From Oscillospiraceae bacterium (GTDB lineage: Bacteria; Bacillota; Clostridia; Oscillospirales; Ruminococcaceae), in contig CAADVD010000025.1 of the NCBI GenBank assembly GCA_900752435.1, positions 9,025 through 73,024 on the forward strand: a stretch of 64,000 nucleotides of DNA, read 5' to 3'. The position numbers and the translations under genes were made by a program. Each line of letters opens with the position of its first letter. Within the stretch, counting starts at the first letter, position 1. This document shows, in pieces, positions 16,073 to 23,407 of the stretch. The notes beneath the pieces are model-generated. The model had not been told where the DNA came from, made no database searches, and worked only from the letters and a program-made list of their open reading frames with translations.

Positions 16073-16733
16073 ACGGACACGCTTTCTTCTGGTCGGATTG
16101 GGTCTGCTGTTGCTGATTCTCATCGGCTTTTCCGTTAGGCAGACCGCACCGGATACACCGAATATCGAAAAAGCGGGCGACAATCTGATGATTGTCGCCC
16201 ACCCCGACGATGAGAGTATTTTTGCAGGCAATGAGTTGCTTCATGAAGATTATGTGGTGATTTGCTTGACCAACGGAACCAATCAAACCCGCAGACGGGA
16301 ATTTCAACGGGCCATGCAAAAAACCGGTGACGTCGGCATCATTTTAAATTATCCGGACAAAACCAATGGAGAACGGGACAATTGGGATGGCGTACGGGAT
16401 GCCATTCGCGAAGAACTGGCGGAGGATCTCTCCGCAAAAGAGTGGAAGAAAATCGTCACGCACAATCCCGACGGCGAATATGGACACATTCACCACAAAA
16501 TGACCAACCAGATTGTAACGGCGCTTTGCGAAGAACAAGGACTGGATGAGCGGCTGGTTTATTTTGGGAAGTACTTTAAGAAATCAAAACGGAAAGAACA
16601 GCCTGCACCGATTCTGTCCGACTCGGAGCTGACACGCAAACAGGAATTGCTTGAATGCTATGCGTCGCAAAGCAAAGTAATCGATGGTTTATCGCATATC
16701 CTCGCGTATGAGCAATTGCAGGCGGCCAAATAA
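16065..16733 (+). CDS. Membrane-anchored PIG-L/LmbE-family deacetylase
   Basis: A 222-residue zinc-dependent de-N-acetylase of the PIG-L/LmbE family. The zinc motif AHPDDE is at residues 45-50, and the later motif HNPDGEYGHIHH carries further histidines. An uncleaved N-terminal membrane helix (about 7-23) preceded by positive residues predicts that the catalytic domain faces outside. Family members remove acetyl groups from GlcNAc-containing glycolipids or cofactors. Its overlap with the GT2 gene suggests that it deacetylates the sugar attached by the YfhO system; that is an inference. Confidence 0.85.
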   Translation: MAKRTRFLLVGLGLLLLILIGFSVRQTAPDTPNIEKAGDNLMIVAHPDDESIFAGNELLHEDYVVICLTNGTNQTRRREFQRAMQKTGDVGIILNYPDKTNGERDNWDGVRDAIREELAEDLSAKEWKKIVTHNPDGEYGHIHHKMTNQIVTALCEEQGLDERLVYFGKYFKKSKRKEQPAPILSDSELTRKQELLECYASQSKVIDGLSHILAYEQLQAAK

Positions 16734-16735
16734 GC

Positions 16736-17113
16736 TCACTCCACTATGCGGATTTCAATTATATCCTGTATGATTGACGGATAGACCTCCAAAACCGTGC
16801 CGCCGTAACCGATGCGCACTTGACTTCCAACGGGAATATCGGATAGCTCGATGGGGTTATTTTGTGCACCCAGTACGGGAGCTTTTTTCTTCAAAGCGTT
16901 TGAGGAAATGGAAAATTGGCCGCGGTGATTGCTGTCGTTTTCCGGAATTCCCTCCACCAACAGCGTATTCCCGTTGTTTTCCAACACATTGGCGTAAAAC
17001 CAAACGGCTTCGGCGGATATGGGCGCAGTTTGGTGTCCGACCAGCACCCCGATGGCAAAGGACACAAGCAATAACAGCAATACCACGCACACAAGAAGGA
17101 TTTTCTTTTTCAT
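16736..17113 (-). CDS. Membrane-anchored protein of unknown function
   Basis: I do not recognise this 125-residue protein. It has an N-terminal membrane anchor (residues 4-26, MKKKILLVCVVLLLLLV) and an exported domain of about 95 residues rich in beta-strand-like segments, including IPVGSQVRIGYGGTVLEVYP, which resembles small OB-like secreted domains found in Firmicutes. It converges with the PIG-L gene (2 bp between stops). It may be the last gene of the lipoprotein-sigma-anti-sigma operon. Confidence 0.65.
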   Translation of the reverse strand: MKKKILLVCVVLLLLLVSFAIGVLVGHQTAPISAEAVWFYANVLENNGNTLLVEGIPENDSNHRGQFSISSNALKKKAPVLGAQNNPIELSDIPVGSQVRIGYGGTVLEVYPSIIQDIIEIRIVE

Positions 17114-17210
17114 CCGATTATCCTCAGCACTGCCTGCGGCCGCACCGGACAGCGGTCAATAGCAGAATAGCGACTACGATTACATAACGGCGATGATACT
17201 CCCCTTTTTC

Positions 17211-17762
17211 TCATGACGAACTCTCCTGTTCCAGCAATCGAATTTGTGCAGCCTGAATCGAGATCAGCGACTGGTCGGCATCTGCTGTACCGGTTGCCTC
17301 CGCGTCATACTGCACCTCCACGGAATCCCCCACTTGAAAAGAGGAAGAAAGTGCGCTGTCTGACGGCAAAGTAACCAAAAACTGCGCGCCGGTGTCCTTC
17401 TCTTGAATCCGCAAAACGGAATCTTCCACCGCCAGCACAACTCCCTGCAAGGAAGTGTCGGTCTTTTTTCCCGTGTCAATATTTACCCTGTCTTCTGCAA
17501 TTTCCTCCTGCATCGTACCGGCTGTACCGTCTTCGTATGCTGTCTCTGGAGCGGTTTTCTCCTCGAACGACGGATAATACCGGTACAAAGCCGTGCTCAC
17601 GCCAATGAAAACAACCAGACAGGCGGCGGTCACCGAAACGATTTTCCAGTTGAGGCGTTTGGATGCTTTTTGCCGCTTCTTTACGGTTTGCGCGACCCGT
17701 TGTTCCAGTGCCGGATCGGGTTCAATGGCATCCAGTATCCGTTTCCAGTCCTGCTTGTTCAT
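17211..17762 (-). CDS. Putative anti-sigma factor
   Basis: A 183-residue single-pass membrane protein directly downstream of an ECF sigma gene. The first 40 residues are cytoplasmic and basic (DWKRILDAIEPDPALEQRV), one membrane helix follows (about 44-63), and the remainder is an exported acidic domain with a beta-rich end (about 110-183). This is the arrangement of one-helix anti-sigma factors, although no zinc-binding HxxxCxxC motif is present. A GTG at 17768 overlapping the sigma stop is an alternative start; the ATG at 17762 has GGAG 5 bases upstream. Confidence 0.75.
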   Translation of the reverse strand: MNKQDWKRILDAIEPDPALEQRVAQTVKKRQKASKRLNWKIVSVTAACLVVFIGVSTALYRYYPSFEEKTAPETAYEDGTAGTMQEEIAEDRVNIDTGKKTDTSLQGVVLAVEDSVLRIQEKDTGAQFLVTLPSDSALSSSFQVGDSVEVQYDAEATGTADADQSLISIQAAQIRLLEQESSS

Positions 17763-17764
17763 AC

Positions 17765-18244
17765 TCACTCCGACTCCTCCCGTTCCTCCAGCGCATCTTT
17801 TAACAATTCTCGTCCGCGTTTGAGCCGCATTTTGACGGCGGACAGACCCAACCGCAGAGTGTCGGCAATTTCCTGAACGGAATAGTTTTCATAATAATAG
17901 AGATAAAGCGGCATTTTGTATTTAACCGGAAGCGCTACGACCAAGGCAAGCAGTTCGCGATCCCCCTCCTCTGGTGCGTGATAGTCCAGTAACTCAGGGG
18001 TTGGTGTAACGCGTTTGTGCCAAACGGAACTCAGCTGATTTTTGCACAAGTTAGAAATCACCCGTATCAGCCACGCCTTTCGATGCTCCTCGCTCTGAAA
18101 ATTGGGTGCGCTGGTATACAGCCTTACAAAAGCCTCCTGTACCATTTCTTCTGCATCGTGGGCATTTCCCAAATACACAAAGGCAATCTTATAAAGCATG
18201 GGCGCATATTGATGATAGGTCGTTGAAAAATCAGTTTGGATCAT
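17765..18244 (-). CDS. ECF-type RNA polymerase sigma factor
   Basis: A 159-residue sigma-70 family factor with regions 2 and 4 only. Region 2 is seen in YKIAFVYLGNAHDAEEMVQEAFVRLY and HRKAWLIRVISNLCKN; region 4 in YLYYYENYSVQEIADTLRLGLSAVKMRLKRGRELL. It is the middle gene of a lipoprotein-sigma-anti-sigma set, with 18 bp to the lipoprotein and a short overlap or abutment with the anti-sigma. It probably directs a small extracytoplasmic stress response. Confidence 0.93.
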   Translation of the reverse strand: MIQTDFSTTYHQYAPMLYKIAFVYLGNAHDAEEMVQEAFVRLYTSAPNFQSEEHRKAWLIRVISNLCKNQLSSVWHKRVTPTPELLDYHAPEEGDRELLALVVALPVKYKMPLYLYYYENYSVQEIADTLRLGLSAVKMRLKRGRELLKDALEEREESE

Positions 18245-18262
18245 ACAGGCACATCCTGTTTT

Positions 18263-19225
18263 TTATTGGATACTCGGCGCAGTGGCGTAGGACCCGTCCG
18301 CTTCGACAGAAATCCAGTAGCAGGCATAAGAAATGTCCTCTTCACTGCGTGCAATGTCGTCAAAGTCGAACTGCTCCACATTGGTCAAGTAATAATCGGT
18401 GCATCCGTTCCTGGTCAAACCAGTTAAAAAGCGGTAGGAATACGACTTTAAGGTCTCGCCGCCGCCAAACTGGTCGCGGGCGCTGTCGATGGTCATGGTA
18501 AAACATTCCCCATCATAAACCAAATCGGTGATGATTGGATCACCCTCTGCGGTAAAATCCACACGGCGCAAAGCCGTGGGCGTTTGAGAAAGGCTGTTTT
18601 GCATGAACCGCTCCAGCGCGTCCACATTGGATAACCGACCGGCCGCATTGATGAAATCGCCGCTCGCGATGCCCTGTTCGACGGTGTAATCGGCAGGAAG
18701 CTGTTCCAACGGTATGGCAAATGGTGCATCCGGCGCGTCAATGGCAAAAACGTAACGAACGCTTCCCTGCTCCCATGTGCCCACTACTTCGTATACGGCG
18801 GACGAATCTACCGGCTCAATGGCGAAAACATGGACATTCGCGGTGCAGATGCTGGCATTGACGGCAAGTTCCGTGGGCGAATCTTGCGGATTCAGATAGC
18901 AGAATACCGACACCTCCTGCGGCACACAGTCAAAGGTCATCGACAAAACATCGTCATTTTCCGACAACGCAAAGGTTGGCTTTTCAAACGAGTCCGTTGG
19001 ATGAGGAGCGTCTGCGATGGTGAATTCATCGCCACTTTCCCAGCAAAAACCGCATTCAATCGCGGCCTTTTCTTCATTGCCATAAGACACCGTCAATTGT
19101 GGTCTCGTCTCCGGATCCGGTTGTTCCAAACAGCCGGAAGTCAAAGAGGCAGAATCGTCGCTCGGAGTACAGCCGCTGAATACCAATATCAGCAACAAAC
19201 AGCATAACAAGAAACAGCGTTTCAT
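18263..19225 (-). CDS. Lipoprotein of unknown function
   Basis: A 320-residue lipoprotein that I cannot place in a family. A lipobox VFSGC ends the signal peptide at about residue 19. The remainder is a soluble acidic domain with a repeated pattern of short strands. It is the first gene ahead of the ECF sigma and anti-sigma genes and could be the signal-sensing or target component. The start at 19225 is chosen over ATG at 19231 because AAAGG lies 9 bases upstream. The ribosome binding site is embedded in a perfect 15-bp inverted repeat (19230-19266). Confidence 0.75.
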   Translation of the reverse strand: MKRCFLLCCLLLILVFSGCTPSDDSASLTSGCLEQPDPETRPQLTVSYGNEEKAAIECGFCWESGDEFTIADAPHPTDSFEKPTFALSENDDVLSMTFDCVPQEVSVFCYLNPQDSPTELAVNASICTANVHVFAIEPVDSSAVYEVVGTWEQGSVRYVFAIDAPDAPFAIPLEQLPADYTVEQGIASGDFINAAGRLSNVDALERFMQNSLSQTPTALRRVDFTAEGDPIITDLVYDGECFTMTIDSARDQFGGGETLKSYSYRFLTGLTRNGCTDYYLTNVEQFDFDDIARSEEDISYACYWISVEADGSYATAPSIQ

Positions 19226-19229
19226 ATTC

Positions 19230-19266
19230 ATCACCCTTTCACTTAGAATACAAGTGAAAGGGTGAT
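19230..19266 (-). promoter_or_regulatory. Perfect 15-bp inverted repeat covering the lipoprotein ribosome binding site
   Basis: ATCACCCTTTCACTT (19230-19244) and its exact complement (19252-19266) are separated by 7 bases. On the minus-strand mRNA the 3' arm contains AAAGGGTG, the only Shine-Dalgarno-like sequence before the start codon at 19225. The hairpin would occlude ribosome loading, or the palindrome could be a protein operator. There is no T tract in either direction, so it is not a terminator. Confidence 0.7.
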
Positions 19267-19343
19267 TTGGTCACAAAATAAAAATTTTTTTATTTTTCTT
19301 CCGGCGCTCCAAAACCCGGCACATTCGTATCGGCCATTACAAG

Positions 19344-19386
19344 GAAAAGGCTCATTTGGATATGCGTGTTTCAGAATCCAAATGAG
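19344..19386 (-). terminator. Terminator after the SGNH hydrolase gene
   Basis: An 11-bp stem (CTCATTTGGAT at 19351-19361 with 19376-19386) followed on the minus strand by CCTTTTCC, 18 bp past the stop codon. Confidence 0.7.
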
Positions 19387-19403
19387 TCCTGCTTGCAATT
19401 AGC

Positions 19404-20264
19404 TTATTCGGTTACGGCGTGAGTCAAGATGTAGTCCATCAGCACTTCATCCGCCTCTTTGTTGAAGTGCAGGCCGTCGCCGGAGTCGTATTCCGATGAC
19501 AAGTAGCCGTTTTCGTCCATAAGACAGCCGGAACTGTCCAGAAAATAAACGCCCTTGTCCTTGGCCAAGTCATACAGCAAAATATTGTAATGGTTGATGC
19601 GCTCGTTGGTTAAGCGCGGATCGTTTTCCTCCTGTATGCTCCCCACCGGCAGAATGGACTGAATGATGATGGCGCTGTTCGGCGAAGATTCCTGCAGCAA
19701 GTCAATCAGTTCTTCGTAATCGTCCATGAATTCGTCTTCGGACATAAACGCCACGCCATTGACGCCGAAGCTCACCATGATTTTGTCCGGCTGGCGGTAG
19801 GTTACCTTTTCTTCGATGGTATAGTAACAGCCATCATCTTCATCGTAAAATTCCTCAGTCAGCGCTTGGCTGTGGCTCAGACCGATGATGGCCATGGCGT
19901 TGCTTTCGTCAATCAATCCCATCTCCACCATGCCTACTGTACGGGAATCGCCTAAAAACAACAAATCGTCCAGATAGGAGTCGTCCGCACGCGGTGTTTC
20001 TGCCAACAGCGTTTCCTGTGCCGGTACAAATGCAGGCGTGCTGTCAGACGGCAATTGGCTTTGCGCAGCCGATGCAGTTTGCACCGATGCATTGGTTGGC
20101 GCGGCGGCTTCCCCGCCCTCAATACGGAACCGGCTGAGAAAGGAATCCATCGTGCCGCCCTGAAGCATGAAAAATACTGTGCCCGCCATCAGCAGGCACA
20201 ACAGCACCAACAACACACAAATTCCAACGATGGCTCCTGTGTTGCTTGATTTTGATTTTGACAT
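19404..20264 (-). CDS. Membrane-anchored SGNH/GDSL-type hydrolase
   Basis: A 286-residue protein with a cytoplasmic N-terminus, one membrane helix (about 11-33), a low-complexity linker rich in A, S, T and P (about 50-92) and an extracytoplasmic SGNH hydrolase domain. The nucleophile S107 lies in FLGDSRTVGM, a glycine-asparagine block in SFGVNGV, and the catalytic D263/H266 pair in DGLHF. Related clostridial proteins act as esterases or O-acetylhydrolases on cell-wall polymers; the substrate here is unknown. It ends in its own terminator. Confidence 0.82.
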   Translation of the reverse strand: MSKSKSSNTGAIVGICVLLVLLCLLMAGTVFFMLQGGTMDSFLSRFRIEGGEAAAPTNASVQTASAAQSQLPSDSTPAFVPAQETLLAETPRADDSYLDDLLFLGDSRTVGMVEMGLIDESNAMAIIGLSHSQALTEEFYDEDDGCYYTIEEKVTYRQPDKIMVSFGVNGVAFMSEDEFMDDYEELIDLLQESSPNSAIIIQSILPVGSIQEENDPRLTNERINHYNILLYDLAKDKGVYFLDSSGCLMDENGYLSSEYDSGDGLHFNKEADEVLMDYILTHAVTE

Positions 20265-20310
20265 TTGCTTACACCTTTTTCTTCCCACAGATTGCTGCGT
20301 TCGTGTCCTG

Positions 20311-21429
20311 TTACAGCTGTCCCAAGCTCTTCGCCTTTAAGTAAGCGTTGATGAAACCGTCAAGATCCCCGTCCATTACAGCGCCCACGTTGCCGCTTTC
20401 AAATCCGGTTCGGTGATCCTTCACCAGCGTGTACGGCATGAACACATAGGAGCGAATCTGAGAGCCCCAAGCGATTTCCTTTTGGTCGCCCTTGATGTCT
20501 TCAATCTTTTCAAGGTGTTCGCGTTCTTTGATTTCCAATAGCTTTGACTTGAGCATTTTCATCGCAACGTCGCGGTTTTGATGCTGACTGCGCTCATTCT
20601 GGCAAGCCACGACAATACCGGTTGGAATGTGTGTAATGCGGACGGCCGAATCCGTTTTGTTGATGTGCTGGCCGCCTGCACCGCTGGCGCGGTAGGTGTC
20701 CACACGCAAGTCGGATTCGTCAATTTCAATTTCCATGTCATCGTCAATTTCTGGCATAACCTCCAAGGAGGCAAAGGAGGTATGACGGCGGCCGGAGGAA
20801 TCAAACGGAGAAATCCGCACCAGACGGTGCACACCGGCTTCGGACTGGAGATAACCGTAGGCATTGAGCCCTTCAATCAGAATCGAAGCGCTTTTGATGC
20901 CTGCTTCATCGCCGTCGAGGTAGTCTAAAATTTTATATTTAAAACCGTGACGATCGGACCATTTGGTGTACATGCGGTAAAGCATCTCCACCCAGTCCTG
21001 CGCTTCTGTGCCGCCTGCACCCGCATGGAAGGTCAGAATGGCGTTGTTTTTATCGTATTCGCCGGTGAGCAGAGTAGCGAGCTTTTGATTTTGCAGTTCG
21101 GCTTCCAGCTTGTCGTAGCTTTCCGTGATTTCTTCCAGCAAGCTTTCATCGTTTTCCTCCATGGCCATTTCGAGCATGGTTTCGGTGTCCTCATAAAGCT
21201 CAACCAGCTTGTCGTATTTCTCCACTTGGCTTTTGCAGTTTGCCGTTTTTTGCAGTACTTTTTGAGATTTTTCCATGTCGTCCCAAAAGTCCGGTTGAGC
21301 GGCCAAGCCTTCCAGCTCCGCCACTTGTTTGAGCAGAGCGTCCATGCCGAGCGCTTCCCGCAAATCGGCAAGCTGTGGTTTGATTTCACCCAATTTTACT
21401 TTGTATTCATCGTATTGCAGCAAGTTCAC
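20311..21429 (-). CDS. prfB: Peptide chain release factor 2
   Basis: A 372-residue class-I release factor that terminates at UGA and UAA. The catalytic loop GAGGQHINKTDSAVRI (GGQ) is present, and SPFDSSG stands where RF2 carries the SPF stop-codon recognition tripeptide. The reading frame is continuous from a GTG at 21429 (AAAGGATT upstream) through an RF2-length N-terminal domain, so the autoregulatory frameshift at an early UGA seen in many bacteria is absent. It lies 46 bp upstream of the SGNH gene. Confidence 0.96.
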   Translation of the reverse strand: MNLLQYDEYKVKLGEIKPQLADLREALGMDALLKQVAELEGLAAQPDFWDDMEKSQKVLQKTANCKSQVEKYDKLVELYEDTETMLEMAMEENDESLLEEITESYDKLEAELQNQKLATLLTGEYDKNNAILTFHAGAGGTEAQDWVEMLYRMYTKWSDRHGFKYKILDYLDGDEAGIKSASILIEGLNAYGYLQSEAGVHRLVRISPFDSSGRRHTSFASLEVMPEIDDDMEIEIDESDLRVDTYRASGAGGQHINKTDSAVRITHIPTGIVVACQNERSQHQNRDVAMKMLKSKLLEIKEREHLEKIEDIKGDQKEIAWGSQIRSYVFMPYTLVKDHRTGFESGNVGAVMDGDLDGFINAYLKAKSLGQL

Positions 21430-21586
21430 ACAATCCTTTGTCTAAAATTATCAGAATCTGAACCTATTATAGTGGAAACGGACGGGGATGTAAAGAGATT
21501 TAGGGAGAAATTGGGTGTTTTCACAATTTCGTTCCCCGATTTGCCTACTTTTGCAAGCGAAATGAGTGCGCACTTCCCCACTCCGC

Positions 21587-21644
21587 AAAAACAGACCACT
21601 CATTTGGCGCTTGGGGCTTGCACTGCGCCAAATAAGATGGTCTG
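21587..21644 (-). terminator. Terminator after the first cyclophilin gene
   Basis: A two-part stem, CAGACCA (21592-21598 with 21638-21644) and ATTTGGCGC (21602-21610 with 21624-21632), followed on the minus strand by TTTTTG. It begins 5 bp past the stop codon. Confidence 0.8.
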
Positions 21645-21649
21645 TATGG

Positions 21650-22342
21650 TTATTGTTCCACGGTTACCTTTTCAATCACTACACGGTTGAGCGGTTTATC
21701 ATCATCGTCCACATCGGTTGCCGCGATGGCGTCCACCACATCCATGCCGTCGATGACCTGTCCGAAGACGGTGTGCATCCCGTCCAAGCTGGGCTGTCCG
21801 CCGACTTCCGCATATTTCTCCTTAACGCTTTTAGCGAATGAAGTGAGCCCGCGATTTTGCTGTTTGTGGTAGGAAATGGCGTTTTCAAAAGTATCGTCCG
21901 TAACTTCCGTTCCCTGCACAATGAAAAACTGGCTTCCGTTGCTGTTTGCACCGCTGTTAGCCATGCTCAGTGCGCCGCGAAAATGATACAGATTGTCACT
22001 GAACTCGTCTGCAAACGGGCTGTTCCACAAGCTGTGGCCGCCGGTGCCGGTGGCGGTCGGGTCACCGCCCTGAATCATAAAGTCATCGATCACACGGTGA
22101 AAGGTGACGCCGTCATAATAGCCCTGCTCCGCCAAGCCGATAAAGTTTTCTACCGTTTTGGGGGCTTCATCCGGAAAAAGCATCAGTTTGATGTCGCCGT
22201 AATCGCGAATCGTCATGGTGACAATGGGCTGGTCTTCAGTTGGTTCGTTAAACTGAACCAATTCCACCGACTTGCCACAACCGGTCAAAGCGACGATCAA
22301 CAGCATCATCGCAACAGGAATGCTCCATTTCCATTTTTTCAT
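21650..22342 (-). CDS. Cyclophilin-type peptidyl-prolyl isomerase lipoprotein
   Basis: A 230-residue lipoprotein (lipobox ALTGC, cysteine 22) with a cyclophilin domain from about residue 40. The active-site segment TFHRVIDDFMIQGGD with the catalytic arginine is intact, as are ALSMANSGANSNGSQFFI and HTVFGQVIDGMDVV. It should catalyse proline isomerisation in exported proteins outside the membrane. It lies downstream of a second, degenerate paralogue with an 85-bp gap. Confidence 0.93.
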   Translation of the reverse strand: MKKWKWSIPVAMMLLIVALTGCGKSVELVQFNEPTEDQPIVTMTIRDYGDIKLMLFPDEAPKTVENFIGLAEQGYYDGVTFHRVIDDFMIQGGDPTATGTGGHSLWNSPFADEFSDNLYHFRGALSMANSGANSNGSQFFIVQGTEVTDDTFENAISYHKQQNRGLTSFAKSVKEKYAEVGGQPSLDGMHTVFGQVIDGMDVVDAIAATDVDDDDKPLNRVVIEKVTVEQ

Positions 22343-22427
22343 CTTATTGACTCCTCGAATGTGATTCTATTCTGCCAAAAACCGCCGTTTCCGGTGCGGT
22401 CTATGGCGATTCTGCAAGGTTCCATGC

Positions 22428-23189
22428 CTACGCCGCATCGCTCACTGCATCCTCTGAATAAGTGGTCAGCTCAATGTGCTCAATGATGATATCCGGCACC
22501 GGATCCGTCGTACTGTTGCCCTGTGCATCCACGGTGGTTTCCGCATTGACCACAGCGTTGACTACATCCATCCCGTCCACCACTTGGCCAAACACCGTGT
22601 AACGCCCGGTGATGGTTGGAACGCCGCCAAGTTGTTTATAGGCATCAATCACGGCATCGGGATAATGGTACTGCGTGATGTTGTCTACAATTTCCGCATC
22701 CGCAGGCTGGTCGCCGACAATAAAGAAGCGGCTGTCTGCCAACACTTTTTTGTTCAGGAAGCCCTCTTCCGTACCATAGGCGGAAACCGCGCCGCTAAAG
22801 TGCCAGACACTCTCCGAGACCTCCGGCGCAACCCCCTTACCATCTTCGGTGGCCGTTTTCCCCGTTTGGCCTGTTTCATCCAATGCACCAGCAAAAAAAG
22901 AGCCTATGTCCTTTTGCACGGCATAGACGGGGTTGTTCTCGTAAAAGCCCTCTTCCACCAGCGCTTTGAACTGCTTTACTGTGTTGGGCGCATAGTCCTC
23001 ATACAATACAAATTTAATTGTACCCACGTTGGTCGTCACCACCGCCATATCCTGTCCCTCTTCCGGCGGCTGAAGCTGGATGAGTGTAAGATTGGCTGAA
23101 TCCACCGGTCTTGAACCGGCCGGCAAACAACCGGTTAAACAGCACACACCCAGAGACATGGCCAAGACTGATTTGATGATTCTTTTCAT
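22428..23189 (-). CDS. Cyclophilin-like lipoprotein with degraded active site
   Basis: A 253-residue lipoprotein (lipobox CLTGC) paralogous to the gene downstream. The fold signature is kept (VVTTNVGTIKFVLYEDYAPNTVKQF, GRYTVFGQVVDGMDVV). Where active cyclophilins have FHRxxxxFMIQGGD it reads VYAVQKDIGSFFAGA, so the catalytic arginine and the QGGD element are lost. It is therefore probably a binding protein or chaperone rather than an isomerase. The start at 23189 was preferred to an ATG 81 bases upstream because it begins the signal peptide and has GGAGGAATTC ahead of it. Confidence 0.85.
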   Translation of the reverse strand: MKRIIKSVLAMSLGVCCLTGCLPAGSRPVDSANLTLIQLQPPEEGQDMAVVTTNVGTIKFVLYEDYAPNTVKQFKALVEEGFYENNPVYAVQKDIGSFFAGALDETGQTGKTATEDGKGVAPEVSESVWHFSGAVSAYGTEEGFLNKKVLADSRFFIVGDQPADAEIVDNITQYHYPDAVIDAYKQLGGVPTITGRYTVFGQVVDGMDVVNAVVNAETTVDAQGNSTTDPVPDIIIEHIELTTYSEDAVSDAA

Positions 23190-23370
23190 GAATTCCTCCA
23201 AAAAATAAGTCAAACAAGACAGCCGTTCTGATTTCTTATTTATTATAGACGTTTTTTTCATCCACAGCATCGAATATTTGATACTATTTTATAAATATTT
23301 TGTTAAACTTTTGGAACATTCTCTCAGAAGGACAACTTTACGTGGTGATTATTGGTAATTATTCACAACA

Positions 23371-23403
23371 AAACGCCCATCCGCAGACGCGGAGGGCGTT
23401 TTT
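23371..23403 (-). terminator. Terminator of the cysE-cysS operon
   Basis: Stem AACGCCC/GGGCGTT extended inward by CCGC/GCGG, with a T tract on the minus strand, 4 bp past the cysS stop. Confidence 0.85.
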
Positions 23404-23407
23404 CCAT

